DNA from: Vibrio fortis | Lineage (GTDB): Bacteria; Pseudomonadota; Gammaproteobacteria; Enterobacterales; Vibrionaceae | DNA: 64,000 bases | Direction: 5' to 3' | Assembly: GCF_024347475.1 (NCBI RefSeq) | Contig: NZ_AP025488.1 | Coordinates: forward strand, 682,001 to 746,000 | Shown: positions 25,055-33,971 of the stretch, piece after piece | Position numbering within the stretch: the first letter of the stretch is position 1 | How the letters are laid out: each line of letters begins with the position of its first letter | Translations under genes and position numbers: made by a program | Notes under the pieces: model-generated | What the model saw: only the letters and a program-made list of their open reading frames with translations | The model's database searches: none | What the model was told of the DNA's origin: nothing

Positions 25055-26091
25055 TACAAAATTCTCCCTTTTTGTTGGAACAGTAGATAGAGGAAAAATG
25101 GTGCGCCGATGATCGCGGTGACAATGCCAACCGGTAGTTCGGCAGGTGCTAGTACCACGCGTGAAAACATATCCGCAGCGGTCAGTAATAGCGCGCCCAA
25201 TACTGCTGATAATGGAAGTAAGATGCGGTGATCTGGACCTGCGAGCATGCGACCCAAGTGAGGAATTACTAGGCCAATGAATCCAATCATACCCGATAGG
25301 CTTACCGTAATACCCACGCCTGCTGCCGTCAGCAAGATCAACTGGCGTTTGAGCTTTTGAACGGGAATACCTAAGTGTTGTGCTTCTGATTCTCCTAGTA
25401 GTAGGGCGTTTAGCGACATGGCTTGGCGATAAAATAAGATAAACAGTACAACCAAGGTAACAAGGGCCAAAATGATCCCTGACCATTTAGCTCCTGCCAA
25501 TGACCCCATCGACCATAGAGAAAGATCCCTAAGCATTTGATCATCAGCGATGAAGTTTAAAAAGCCAATACCAGCACCTGACAGGGCGCTAATCGCGACG
25601 CCTGCCAATAGCATGATGGTCACGGAAGTACCGAACTTGCCTGTACCCAGCTTATAAACTAAAAGTGTCGTTAACGCGCCGCCAAGGAAAGCAAATACAG
25701 GAACCGCAGCAAAGTTCATGAAACCTGGGTAGTTAAGGGTCAATTCAGAAAAAAGAACGATTGCCAGCGCTGCACCTAATGCAGCACCTGCAGAAACACC
25801 AATGATCCCCGGCTCTGCTAATGGGTTTCTGAACAGCCCCTGCATAACAGCGCCACATAGCGCCAATATTGCACCAATCACCATACAGAGAATGGTTCGA
25901 GGCAGTCGGATCTCTTGAATCACGAGGTTGATGTGAGGAGCAAGTTCGTTGTTTGGGATAAACAAGCTAGCCGCACTGTCACTCAAGCTAATGTTCATTG
26001 GCCCAACAGTAATCGAAAACAAGGCAATGAAGACTAAGGCGATACCAAAGCCTGTCATTGAGGTTTTTAAAGGGACGGTTCTTAACAGCAT
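25054..26091 (-). CDS. hutC: Haem ABC importer permease HutC
   Basis: 345 residues with about ten hydrophobic helices, the FecCD fold. Conserved features include IRLPRTILCMVIGAILALCG near 60-80 and RNPLAEPGIIGVSAGAALG near 91-109. The GLVIPHLGRMLAGPDH loop near 270-285 contacts the ATPase. It forms the transmembrane pathway for haem in the inner membrane. It lies 35 bases after hutB and overlaps hutD by one base. Family membership is certain; haem as substrate follows from the neighbours. Confidence 0.94.
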   Translation of the reverse strand: MLLRTVPLKTSMTGFGIALVFIALFSITVGPMNISLSDSAASLFIPNNELAPHINLVIQEIRLPRTILCMVIGAILALCGAVMQGLFRNPLAEPGIIGVSAGAALGAALAIVLFSELTLNYPGFMNFAAVPVFAFLGGALTTLLVYKLGTGKFGTSVTIMLLAGVAISALSGAGIGFLNFIADDQMLRDLSLWSMGSLAGAKWSGIILALVTLVVLFILFYRQAMSLNALLLGESEAQHLGIPVQKLKRQLILLTAAGVGITVSLSGMIGFIGLVIPHLGRMLAGPDHRILLPLSAVLGALLLTAADMFSRVVLAPAELPVGIVTAIIGAPFFLYLLFQQKGRIL

Positions 26092-26126
26092 AATGAGAGC
26101 CTTAAACTAAACGCACAATCAGTAAA

Positions 26127-27029
26127 TTAATTCGGGTAAAAACGTGCGTTTAAGCGTTTTGCTTCGGCAAGGCTCGCAAGACCAAGGCCGCCTACCAATG
26201 CGCTGCCGTTGACGGTAATGATTTGTTTGTTCATGCCTGCTGGGGTTGCGGCGAGCATTGGTAGCGATTTGAGAATGGCATCTGCCCCCCCCATCTTTTG
26301 GTAGCTACGACCACTGACAAGAATGATATCTGGCTGCATCTCCACCATAGACTCCATAGATAGTGGTTTGTATGAAGTTAAGCTATCCGCGGCTGGGTTA
26401 ATACCGCCAGCCAGTTCGATAATGGCGTTAGGTGAGGTCTCACTGCCTGCGACATTTGCTGGACGACCTTCGTGAAGTAATAAAAACAGAACTTTCTTAG
26501 CTTCGTTTTGAGGAACTTGGTTGGCTTCAAGCGCAGCGATCTGCTTGTTCACGCTCTCTTTGACCGCTTTAGAGTTCTCTTCCGTGTGAGTGATCTTTGC
26601 GATTTGGTCGATACGCTTGATTAAGCCAGCGACGCTTGCTTCTGTATTAACAATTTCCACATCAACACCGGCCGACTTTAGTTGTGAAATTGCGGTATCT
26701 GGACCCATTTCATCAGAGCCAATCAGAGTCGTTGGTTGCAGGGCAATTAGGCCCTCTGCTGATAGATTACGGTGATAGCCAATTTTCGGCAGTTTATCTG
26801 ATTGAGGGAAACGACTAGTAACATCAATCGCGACCAGTTGATCTTCAGCGCCAAGCGCTAATACAAGCTCAGTGACTGCACTGCCAGCACTGATAATACG
26901 TTGTTGCGCTTCGTCGGCTGCAATCGCAGAGTGAGTCGCGAAAGAGAGACCTAACATCGCTGCGATCGAAAGTAGCCCCTTCTTGAGCGGCTTTTTAACT
27001 GAATGATTGAGCTCTTTAAATGTATTCAT
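26127..27029 (-). CDS. hutB: Periplasmic haem-binding protein HutB
   Basis: 300 residues with a signal peptide (about 1-38, ending HSAIAA). The mature protein has the two-lobed TroA/FecB-type fold: RIISAGSAVTELVLALGAEDQLVAID at the start, and IGYHRNLSAEGLIALQPTTLIG with the Tyr-His pair expected near the haem site. It hands haem to HutCD. A 109-base gap with a hairpin separates it from exbD, so it may be expressed at a different level from the tonB-exbBD genes. Confidence 0.93.
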   Translation of the reverse strand: MNTFKELNHSVKKPLKKGLLSIAAMLGLSFATHSAIAADEAQQRIISAGSAVTELVLALGAEDQLVAIDVTSRFPQSDKLPKIGYHRNLSAEGLIALQPTTLIGSDEMGPDTAISQLKSAGVDVEIVNTEASVAGLIKRIDQIAKITHTEENSKAVKESVNKQIAALEANQVPQNEAKKVLFLLLHEGRPANVAGSETSPNAIIELAGGINPAADSLTSYKPLSMESMVEMQPDIILVSGRSYQKMGGADAILKSLPMLAATPAGMNKQIITVNGSALVGGLGLASLAEAKRLNARFYPN

Positions 27030-27095
27030 AATTCTATTCTTATTGTTTGTTTTTGTCGGTCCGCTTATTGGACGACATGATTTGAAAGTGTTGTT

Positions 27096-27123
27096 AAAGG
27101 CGTAGTTTGGTAGCTACGCCTTT
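27096..27123 (-). other. Intercistronic hairpin between exbD and hutB
   Basis: AAAGGCGTAG (27096-27105) and CTACGCCTTT (27114-27123). On the minus strand it is followed by AACAACAC and not a T-run. It is more likely to stabilise or partly attenuate the operon mRNA than to end it. Confidence 0.5.
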
Positions 27124-27138
27124 GAATTTTCTGCCTAT

Positions 27139-27555
27139 CTATTCGCCTTCGGTCAGTAGCTGCGTAGCTGGGATACCGTTGTCTTGCAAGAAGGAGAGTA
27201 GCTTGACGAGATTCTGCACATCTGCGGTTTTATCCGCACCTATGATGATTGGCTTCTTGCTGTCACCAGAACCGACTTCTTCAAGTAGCGCTAACTTAAA
27301 GTTCTCCCAATCAATGTACTCTTTGCCATTGATTGCCCAGTAAGGTTCGCGGTTAAGCAGGTTTACGCTGATCGAGTCTTTATGCACCTCAGACACATTG
27401 CTGCTGTCATTACTTGGTAACTCAACGTCTAACGACTCCAACTTCACGGAAGCGGTAAGAAGCAAGAACACCATCACGATAAAGATAATGTCCAAAAGTG
27501 GTGTCAGATCAGGCGCTAAGCTTGATGCATTGTGATTCTGAGAGACTTTGATCAT
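27139..27555 (-). CDS. exbD: TonB-system protein ExbD
   Basis: 138 residues from ATG 27555; the open frame extends further upstream through exbB but the family start is here. It has a short N-tail, then one membrane helix with the key Asp in LTPLLDIIFIVMVFLLLT (about 18-35), and a periplasmic domain. ExbD uses the proton gradient with ExbB to energise TonB. It starts two bases after the exbB stop. This is the TonB1-type set found with hut genes in vibrios. Confidence 0.94.
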   Translation of the reverse strand: MIKVSQNHNASSLAPDLTPLLDIIFIVMVFLLLTASVKLESLDVELPSNDSSNVSEVHKDSISVNLLNREPYWAINGKEYIDWENFKLALLEEVGSGDSKKPIIIGADKTADVQNLVKLLSFLQDNGIPATQLLTEGE

Positions 27556-27557
27556 GA

Positions 27558-28247
27558 CTAGCGCGCACCTTCCGTTGCAGCAGTCTGCTGAGATGACGTA
27601 ATGTGAGTGGTGGTTGGTTGCATCGACATGCCTTCTAACCACACGTTGACGTAGTTCAGTGTGTGCTCCAATTTCGCCAATACTCTGTCGGCCCATAAAC
27701 CAAGCAGTTGTGCACCGGAAATGGCAGGAAGAGCGATGATCAAACCAGCTGCGGTGGTGCGCATCGCAAGGCCAAGTCCATCCGCGAGGTCATTCGGGGT
27801 GATACTGCCCGTTGTCGCAGCAACGCCTTTAAACATCTCGATGAGACCGAGAACAGTACCCAGTAGGCCGATCAGTGGGCTGATCACGCCAATCAAACCA
27901 AGCAGTCTTAAACCTGCATGTAGCTGGTGGCGTTTTTCTTGAAGCCAAATACCTGCGGCATCCTCGCGCAGTCCCTTTGAAAAAGAGTGGTGAGCCAGTA
28001 CCATCGAAACGCCTTTGTAGAGCAGAGGTCGCTTGTTGGACAGGTCAGCGGCTAGCGTTTCAATTTGGCGGGTATCTGTTGGTGAGATCTGGTGAAGCTC
28101 TTTACGAATAGCGCGGCGTCCAACACCGATACTCAGCATCACTTGGAAAATACGCTCAACGATGATCATGGCAGTAAGTGCTGAGCAGATAAGCAAAGGC
28201 CACGTCATTAGGCCGAGTTGCTCTTGTAAATAACTGATTTGTTGCAT
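27558..28247 (-). CDS. exbB: TonB-system protein ExbB
   Basis: 229 residues of the MotA/TolQ/ExbB proton-channel family. It has three membrane helices: near 15-35 (LMTWPLLICSALTAMIIVER), near 110-135 (LIGVISPLIGLLGTVLGLIEMF) and near 160-180 (AMRTTAAGLIIALPAISG). The conserved Pro, Gly and Thr residues of the channel are present. It acts in the inner membrane with ExbD and TonB. It lies three bases after tonB, so the three are cotranscribed. Confidence 0.95.
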   Translation of the reverse strand: MQQISYLQEQLGLMTWPLLICSALTAMIIVERIFQVMLSIGVGRRAIRKELHQISPTDTRQIETLAADLSNKRPLLYKGVSMVLAHHSFSKGLREDAAGIWLQEKRHQLHAGLRLLGLIGVISPLIGLLGTVLGLIEMFKGVAATTGSITPNDLADGLGLAMRTTAAGLIIALPAISGAQLLGLWADRVLAKLEHTLNYVNVWLEGMSMQPTTTHITSSQQTAATEGAR

Positions 28248-28250
28248 GTG

Positions 28251-29072
28251 TTAGTCCAACTTAAAACGAACAGGTACTTGTACACGGTGAGCGATTGCTC
28301 GACCATTTACGGTGTGTGGTGAGAATTTCCATTTTTTGATCGCATCAAGTGCAGCCTTATCAAGAAGTAGGGCACCTGAAGAATTCACTAATGCTTGCTT
28401 AACTTGCTTGCCGTCTTCATCAAGCCAGATTTCATAAGTAGCAACCCCTTCTACGCCTCTGCGTCTTGCTTGCCTAGGGTATTTAGGCGGTGTCGGACGC
28501 GCACTGAAGGTTGGTTTGGTCACTAGTACAGGTTCTATATTTGTAAGGCCTTGGTTGACCGCTTGAGGCTGAGCTTCATTGTGCTCTCTACGCTCTACTT
28601 TTTTCTCGGCGATCTTCTTATCGGGCTGTGGTTTAACAGGCTCAGGTTTCTTTTCCACCACTTTCTTTTTGACTGGTTTTTTCTGTACGGGCTTTTTCTT
28701 TGCCTGTTTTTTTACTGGCGGTTTAGGCTCAGTTTTTTTGACGAGCTCTTTTTTGGGCTCAGGTTTTGGTTTGTTAGTGATCGCTTCTTTTTTCGGCTTA
28801 ACCTTTTTCGGTTCTGCTACTGGAGGTGGTGTCGGTTCTACAGGCGCTTCTGTAATTTCAGGTTCAGGAGTGACTTCAGATTCAACGGGTTCGGTAACCG
28901 TTTCTTCACGTTGAACGGATGGTGGACGTTGAGGCTTGAAATTGAGCGCAACGGTTTTCGATTCTGCGCCCGCTGGCATAGCAAATACCTTTGATTCTTG
29001 CGCGACAAACAATAACGCAGCATGAATCACCAATGAGGCTCCCCCCGCTATGACATACCTTGGAACGTTCAC
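28251..29072 (-). CDS. tonB: TonB energy-transducing protein
   Basis: About 273 residues from a GTG at 29072 with GAAGGG six bases upstream. A GTG at 29105 would add 11 residues but has no ribosome site. It has one N-terminal membrane helix (ASLVIHAALLFVA), then a long Pro/Glu/Lys-rich spacer with many EP, KP and KK repeats (about 45-185). The C-terminal TonB box-binding domain contains RRRGVEGVATYEIWLDEDG and ends in VPVRFKLD. It carries proton-motive energy to outer-membrane haem and siderophore receptors. First gene of the left arm of the iron locus. Confidence 0.94.
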   Translation of the reverse strand: MNVPRYVIAGGASLVIHAALLFVAQESKVFAMPAGAESKTVALNFKPQRPPSVQREETVTEPVESEVTPEPEITEAPVEPTPPPVAEPKKVKPKKEAITNKPKPEPKKELVKKTEPKPPVKKQAKKKPVQKKPVKKKVVEKKPEPVKPQPDKKIAEKKVERREHNEAQPQAVNQGLTNIEPVLVTKPTFSARPTPPKYPRQARRRGVEGVATYEIWLDEDGKQVKQALVNSSGALLLDKAALDAIKKWKFSPHTVNGRAIAHRVQVPVRFKLD

Positions 29073-29135
29073 AATTAACCCTTCACCTAAACGAAAATCT
29101 GGCACCGATTATTGCTTAGAATCTAAATAAGATCA

Positions 29136-29154
29136 ATTATCAATTGCATTATCA
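29136..29154. promoter_or_regulatory. Fur box candidate in the tonB-hutW divergent region
   Basis: ATTATCAATTGCATTATCA; the reverse strand reads TGATAATGCAATTGATAAT, close to the Fur consensus GATAATGATAATCATTATC. It lies in the 161-bp region between tonB and hutW, where one Fur dimer could repress both arms when iron is plentiful. Confidence 0.7.
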
Positions 29155-29233
29155 TTTCAGGCTATTTATGATTCTCTCAGTTTTTAGCGAATAGTCTTCC
29201 AAGCTTTGCTCGGTAAGCGTTTAGGTAATTTAT

Positions 29234-30643
29234 ATGACTCTCAATATTTATAAATTTGACGAATCTGTTTTGGGTGTTTCAACACCGGATCCGTTGCGTT
29301 TTGCGTTTGCGAAAAAGCACTCTGCACATGCTGGCGGAAGTTCGACGCCGATTGCTCAAGATAAGAAGTTGAATTTATTCGATGAATTGATGCTGACGGA
29401 AGGAAAAAAGCAGGATAAACGTTGTCTGTATATTCACATTCCTTTTTGCAGAGTGCGTTGTACTTTTTGTAATTTCTTCCAAAACGCAGCCAGTCGCAAG
29501 CTTGTTGATGATTATTTCGAAGCACTGCTTTGTGAATTAAAACAAAAAGCAAAAACGCCTTGGGCACAGTCTGGGCTTTTTCATGCGGTTTACATTGGTG
29601 GTGGTACACCGACCGATTTGTCAGCACTGCAAGTAGAACAACTCGGTAAGGCAATTCGTGAACACTTCCCATTAGCAAACGATGTTGAAATGACCCTAGA
29701 GGGGCGAATTAACCGTTTTAGTAATGAGATGTTTGATCGTGCACTAGAAGGTGGCTTCAACCGATTCTCTTTTGGTATTCAAAGCTTCAATACCAAGGTA
29801 CGTCGCAGCGCAAAAAGGTTAGACGACCGCGAAGTGGTTCTAGAGAGAATCAGCTCGTTGAGTAAAACTGAGCAAGCACCAATCGTACTTGACCTGCTTT
29901 ACGGATTGCCACACCAAACCATGGATGTCTTCGAGCAAGACTTACACGATTACATGTCGACGGGCGCTCACGGTATCGACTTATACCAACTGATTGTAGG
30001 TGGTGATGCGCCAATGCTGAACTTGGTTGATAAAGGCAAAATTCCACCTCCTGCGACAACCCCTGATAAAGCAAGTATGTATTTGGCTGGCGTGGAGTTC
30101 ATGGAAAAGCACAAGGTGAAGAAACTGAGTGTCAACCATTGGGCCCGCGATAATCGTGAACGCAGCATCTACAACAGTTTAGCTAAGACATATGCCGAAG
30201 TACTGCCTATCGGTTGTGGTGCCGGTGGTAACGTAGGTGGTCACGGCATCATGCAGCACCGAACGCTAGAGACTTACATGGATTCGGTTAAACGTGGCGA
30301 GCTTCCAATCGCCATGATGACAAAGCAAAGCGAACTTGAACCTATCTTCTCTTCACTTAAAGCGGGTTTTGATTCTGGAGTGGTACGCAGAAGCTTATTG
30401 CCTACTTTCATGGGACAAGACACGTTTGACTATTTAAAACCTCTATTTTCGCATTGGCAAAGTAACGAACTGGTCGAATTATCTGAAGACTACTTAACTT
30501 TAACCAATGCGGGCAGCTTCTGGGCTGTGACATTAGCGCAAAGCGTTATTCAAATTTTGAATGCGGAGTACTTTGAAGCGAATCCACAAGCAAGACCTTC
30601 TCGTCCTGCTCATCACCCACATGCTGTAAAGAAACACGCATAA
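29234..30643 (+). CDS. hutW: Radical-SAM haem-utilisation protein HutW
   Basis: 469 residues. The radical-SAM cluster motif is HIPFCRVRCTFCNFF (Cys72, 76, 79), followed by the SAM-binding YIGGGTPTDL. It is a HemN/ChuW-type protein. ChuW, the E. coli relative, opens haem without oxygen through a methyl-transfer reaction. By family, HutW is expected to act in anaerobic haem breakdown. It opens the hutWXZ operon, divergent from tonB across a Fur-box-like site. The ribosome site is weak (GGTAATTTAT). Confidence 0.92.
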   Translation: MTLNIYKFDESVLGVSTPDPLRFAFAKKHSAHAGGSSTPIAQDKKLNLFDELMLTEGKKQDKRCLYIHIPFCRVRCTFCNFFQNAASRKLVDDYFEALLCELKQKAKTPWAQSGLFHAVYIGGGTPTDLSALQVEQLGKAIREHFPLANDVEMTLEGRINRFSNEMFDRALEGGFNRFSFGIQSFNTKVRRSAKRLDDREVVLERISSLSKTEQAPIVLDLLYGLPHQTMDVFEQDLHDYMSTGAHGIDLYQLIVGGDAPMLNLVDKGKIPPPATTPDKASMYLAGVEFMEKHKVKKLSVNHWARDNRERSIYNSLAKTYAEVLPIGCGAGGNVGGHGIMQHRTLETYMDSVKRGELPIAMMTKQSELEPIFSSLKAGFDSGVVRRSLLPTFMGQDTFDYLKPLFSHWQSNELVELSEDYLTLTNAGSFWAVTLAQSVIQILNAEYFEANPQARPSRPAHHPHAVKKHA

Positions 30644-30664
30644 TTAATAATGGAAATGAATTCA

Positions 30665-31186
30665 ATGATAGATACAACGGTAGATATGATCGAAACACTA
30701 GAGCAAAGCGTGGCTCGTATTCTTGAAGAAGAGCCTAAGCTACTACCTACAGCGATTGCAGAAAAGTTAAATGTGACCGAAGCGGAAGTTGTGGCTGCAT
30801 TCCCAGGCGACATGTCTGTAATGCTAGATGGTTCTCGCGCTCAAGAGATCCTTGAGGGCTTGGTTGGCTGGGGCCCAGTAACGACGATCGTTCATTCGTT
30901 TGGTTCAATCTTTGAAGTTAAGGCGCCTTTCCCTAAAGGTAAAGTGGCTCGTGGTTACTACAACCTGATGGGCAAAGAGGGTGAGCTACACGGTCACCTT
31001 AAATTAGACAACGTGAAACATGTGGCGTTGGTGAGTAAACCATTCATGGGGCGTGAGAGTCACTACTTTGGTTTCTTCAGTGAAACTGGCGAAAACATCT
31101 TTAAGATCTACCTAGGTCGTGACGAAAAACGTGAGATTATTGCTGATCAAGTAGAACGCTTCAACGTGTTAAAAACGCAAGGCTAA
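30665..31186 (+). CDS. hutX: Cytoplasmic haem carrier HutX
   Basis: About 173 residues. In-frame ATGs lie at 30650, 30656 and 30665; the last has GGAA nine bases upstream, and none has a strong site. The N-terminal helix-turn-helix-like part (ILEEEPKLLPTAIAEKLNVTEAEVVAAFP) precedes the HutX/HuvX domain with GWGPVTTIVHSFGSIFEVKAPFPKG and GYYNLMGKEGELHGHL. In V. cholerae HutX binds haem and passes it to HutZ. It lies seven to 22 bases after hutW, so it is cotranscribed. Confidence 0.92.
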   Translation: MIDTTVDMIETLEQSVARILEEEPKLLPTAIAEKLNVTEAEVVAAFPGDMSVMLDGSRAQEILEGLVGWGPVTTIVHSFGSIFEVKAPFPKGKVARGYYNLMGKEGELHGHLKLDNVKHVALVSKPFMGRESHYFGFFSETGENIFKIYLGRDEKREIIADQVERFNVLKTQG

Positions 31187-31301
31187 CCCCAAGTTTCGCG
31201 ACTTGAGATGAGTAACTATTAGAGCGAACCAAGGGGAAACAACAGTGTTTCTCCTTGGCCAAAAATATAATAATTTAGAGAAAGTAAATAAAGGAATCAC
31301 C

Positions 31302-31832
31302 ATGGAACAGCAAGTAAAACAAGAACGTCTTCAAGGTCGTTTAGGTCCTGAAATCAAAGAGTTCCGTCAAGAGCGTCGTACGCTGCAACTGGCTACTGTT
31401 GATGAAGAAGGTCGTCCAAACGTGAGCTACGCGCCGTTTGTTCAAAACCAAGAGGGCTATTTTGTTTTAATTTCTGATATCGCACGTCACGCTCGCAACC
31501 TGAAAGCGAACCCGAACGTCTCATTGATGATGATTGAAGACGAAGAGAGTTCAAAACAGCTTTATGCTCGTAAGCGTTTGACGTTTGATGCAACGGCATC
31601 CGTTGTTGAGCGTGAGAGTGAGCTTTGGACGCAAGTTATCGGGCAAATGAAGGAGCGCTTTGGCGAGATCATTGATGGTTTAAGCCAGCTTCAAGACTTT
31701 TCACTGTTTAACCTCAAAGCAGAAAGCGGCTTGTTCGTTAAAGGCTTTGGCCAAGCATACCAAGTATCAGGCGATGATCTGGTGGACTTCGTTCACCTAC
31801 AAGAAGGTCACAAAAAAGTATCGAACGAATAA
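31302..31832 (+). CDS. hutZ: Haem-degrading protein HutZ
   Basis: 176 residues from ATG 31302 with AAGGAATCACC upstream; a longer frame from 31245 lacks a site. It has the split-barrel flavin-reductase-like fold of the HugZ/HutZ family: TLQLATVDEEGRPNVSYAPFV and FVLISDIARHARNLKANPNVSLMMIEDE. HutZ opens the haem ring to release iron, receiving haem from HutX. It ends the right arm of the locus and is followed by a terminator. Confidence 0.93.
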   Translation: MEQQVKQERLQGRLGPEIKEFRQERRTLQLATVDEEGRPNVSYAPFVQNQEGYFVLISDIARHARNLKANPNVSLMMIEDEESSKQLYARKRLTFDATASVVERESELWTQVIGQMKERFGEIIDGLSQLQDFSLFNLKAESGLFVKGFGQAYQVSGDDLVDFVHLQEGHKKVSNE

Positions 31833-31855
31833 CCTAGTCCAGTTGATTGATGAAT

Positions 31856-31884
31856 GGCTCTCGCGTCTTGTGAGGGCCTTTTTT
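31856..31884 (+). terminator. Rho-independent terminator of hutWXZ
   Basis: GGCTCTC (31856-31862) and GAGGGCC (31872-31878) with one G-T pair, followed by six T. Confidence 0.8.
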
Positions 31885-31966
31885 ATGCGCCCAAGGTTGT
31901 GTTTATGTTTGCTTTTACCAAGGTAATATCTAATAGTGTGCACGAGATACCTATTAGGAGCATTAA

Positions 31967-32503
31967 GTGAAACCAGTAAGCCGAGATTGGGATGAATTCT
32001 GTTATCCGTTTATTTACGAAGAAAGTCCTGCGTGTGATTTTGAGATCCTCTCCGACGAGCTGTGCTGTCGTATTGGCTTAATTCTCACCATGGATCTCGA
32101 GCCGCAAGTTCGAGACGTTGTAACTCGCTTGCAGCCAAATGTTTATCATTTGAATGGTTCGGTTCGAGGGAAGCTGGCGATCACTGAACGAGAGCTGAGT
32201 GAGCTCAAGGCTGACTATCATGCGATACGCGAACGCTTAGAGGGCGGATTCTCTGGATTTGTATTGCCAGGAGGGTGCCGAGTTGCGAGCGAACTGCATT
32301 TGGCGCGTTGCCAAGCAAAGAAAGTGGTGAGAGCGCTGGTGGCAGTCGAACACAGCGGTAAAAAGTCACCGGCGGATATCTTATTCAAATATGCCAACTT
32401 AGTTGCCAACACTCTGTATGCGTTGGCGTCACTAACAAACTTTATCGAAGGTGTTGAAGAGGTGGAGTTTGTGAGCAAAAGCTACCCGATGCCAAAGAAG
32501 TAA
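31967..32503 (+). CDS. PduO-type cob(I)alamin adenosyltransferase-like protein
   Basis: 178 residues from a GTG at 31967 with TAGGAG upstream. The four-helix core of ATP:cob(I)alamin adenosyltransferases is recognisable: FVLPGGCRVASELHLARCQAKKVVRALVAVE fits LPGGS-x-x-A-x-LH-x-AR-x-x-x-RR-x-ER. Here the late RRAER part, which binds ATP in PduO, has changed to KKVVRAL. The N-terminal ATP loop (TxTGD/GxTGL) is not visible either. It may therefore have another role, such as binding a tetrapyrrole. Its position just after hutZ is suggestive but the intervening terminator implies separate transcription. Confidence 0.65.
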   Translation: MKPVSRDWDEFCYPFIYEESPACDFEILSDELCCRIGLILTMDLEPQVRDVVTRLQPNVYHLNGSVRGKLAITERELSELKADYHAIRERLEGGFSGFVLPGGCRVASELHLARCQAKKVVRALVAVEHSGKKSPADILFKYANLVANTLYALASLTNFIEGVEEVEFVSKSYPMPKK

Positions 32504-32534
32504 AGCTCAAGAGTGCGGCGAGGTTTTCTCACCG

Positions 32535-33461
32535 TTAAATCGTAACTTGTTGCTTTTTAGGCGTGCTTTCTAGTGATTTTGCGCCTTTTAGCATCGCTTC
32601 TATCAATTCACCTGCATTGAACTTTTCTAGCGCCTCATGCGCACCGACTTGGCGTGCTCTATCAACACAGATCTCACTCGACAGCGAAGTATGCAAAATA
32701 CAGTAAGCGTGGCGTAGTGAATCATCATTTTGTACTTCAAACGCCAGTTCATAGCCATCAAGTCCCGGCATCTCGATATCACTCACAAGAAGGTCTATCG
32801 CTTGCCCGCGTTGTGCTTGATCACGCATCATTTTCAACGCGTCCATACCGTTATTACAGATGCTATAAGGAATATTGATACTATCAAGCGCGTCCGAGAG
32901 CTGCTTTCTGGCGATGAGTGAGTCATCGACCAAAAGAATGTTGAGGGCCTTCAGTCGTTCACGTTCGATGTCAGTCAACATTGGGATCTGAGCATTCTCA
33001 TATTCAGGGTAGATTTTTGACAGTAGCAGTTCAACATCCAGCATTTGTACGATGCGATCTTCATAGCGCGTAATACCAGTGACAAAAACGTTTCGGCCGA
33101 CGCTCGGTGGCGGTGATTCAATACTTCGCCAATCACATTCGATGATCTTGTCGATAGAGCGGACTAAGAATGCAACGACGGTTCTTAAGCAGTCAGTGAC
33201 GATCAAAACACAGCTTTGATACTCTTGTGGTGAAATCGGTCGAAAGCCGACCGCTGCCGACATATCAATCACAGGAACGGTAAGGTCACGTATGGTGACA
33301 GTGCCGATAACATGGTGGTGAGAGTAGGGCAGTTGAGTCATTGGCTGAAAGGGAACGATCTCTCTTACTTTCAACGTGCCGATAGCAAAACTCTGAGTCA
33401 AAGATAGCTTAAACATAAGCATCCCCTGAGACTGGCTCGCCTTACTGATCGTTTTCGCCAT
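32535..33461 (-). CDS. cheV: Chemotaxis coupling protein CheV
   Basis: 308 residues with the CheV plan: a CheW-like adaptor domain (about 12-160, e.g. FAIGTLKVREIVPF and VIGTVTIRDLTVPVIDM) and a receiver domain (about 172-300). The receiver has acidic NILLVDDS, the phospho-acceptor Asp in LLVSDIEMPG, Thr/Ser in ILHTSLSS, and Lys in ALEKF. CheV couples receptors to CheA and can be phosphorylated in adaptation. AGGAG precedes the ATG. Vibrios have several CheV proteins. A chemoreceptor gene lies 2.3 kb away but not in the same operon. Confidence 0.94.
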   Translation of the reverse strand: MAKTISKASQSQGMLMFKLSLTQSFAIGTLKVREIVPFQPMTQLPYSHHHVIGTVTIRDLTVPVIDMSAAVGFRPISPQEYQSCVLIVTDCLRTVVAFLVRSIDKIIECDWRSIESPPPSVGRNVFVTGITRYEDRIVQMLDVELLLSKIYPEYENAQIPMLTDIERERLKALNILLVDDSLIARKQLSDALDSINIPYSICNNGMDALKMMRDQAQRGQAIDLLVSDIEMPGLDGYELAFEVQNDDSLRHAYCILHTSLSSEICVDRARQVGAHEALEKFNAGELIEAMLKGAKSLESTPKKQQVTI

Positions 33462-33642
33462 TGTTGTCTCCTGATTTCGACGTTGTTTTTGTATTTATAA
33501 AAATCAATGTAAAGGGAATCACGCACTGCGGCAAGGGACTTAATCAATTTTACTGCTGTTTTGGGCTTCGCCGAGCTTAATGGAGTGAAGATTGGTCAGT
33601 CTTGAGTTAAAATCACCGCATCGCAACACAATGAGAAATATC

Positions 33643-33921
33643 ATGGCAAGAACCGCAGCAGCGCTTCATATTTTAGTGAAGCATAAAGAACAGGCAGAAG
33701 ACATTATTAAGCAGCTGAAGAAAGGCGCTAAATTTCAGACTCTTGCTAAGAAGTATTCAACCTGCCCATCAGGCAAAAAAGGCGGCGACTTAGGCGAGTT
33801 CAAAAAGGGCCAAATGGTGCCTCAGTTCGACAAAGTGTGCTTTACCGGAGAAACATTAGTACCACACTTGGTGAAAACCAAATTTGGTTGGCATGTAGTG
33901 AAAGTACTTTACCGCACCTAG
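33643..33921 (+). CDS. ppiC: Parvulin-type peptidyl-prolyl isomerase PpiC
   Basis: 92 residues from ATG 33643 (GAGAA upstream), the length of E. coli PpiC (93). The single parvulin domain is complete: [18 protein letters not shown]-independent active-site region [34 protein letters not shown] and [11 protein letters not shown]. It speeds cis-trans isomerisation of prolyl bonds in the cytoplasm. It is a single-gene unit with a strong terminator. A longer frame upstream (33592) adds residues without family support. Confidence 0.94.
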   Translation: MARTAAALHILVKHKEQAEDIIKQLKKGAKFQTLAKKYSTCPSGKKGGDLGEFKKGQMVPQFDKVCFTGETLVPHLVKTKFGWHVVKVLYRT

Positions 33922-33944
33922 TGATTAAGCGTGTAGTGGAATAT

Positions 33945-33971
33945 AAAGGAGCGTAAATACGCTCCTTTTTT
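33945..33971 (+). terminator. Rho-independent terminator of ppiC
   Basis: AAAGGAGCGTA (33945-33955), TACGCTCCTTT (33958-33968) and T-run. Confidence 0.9.

Noticed and set aside
24272..25486. Longer form of HutD starting at 25486
   Set aside because: It reads through hutC in another frame; the coupled ATG at 25054 gives a normal-length HutD with correct N-terminus.
28551..28994. Plus-strand frames opposite the tonB spacer
   Set aside because: Low-complexity, Phe-rich translation caused by the complementary strand of the Pro/Lys-rich spacer of TonB.
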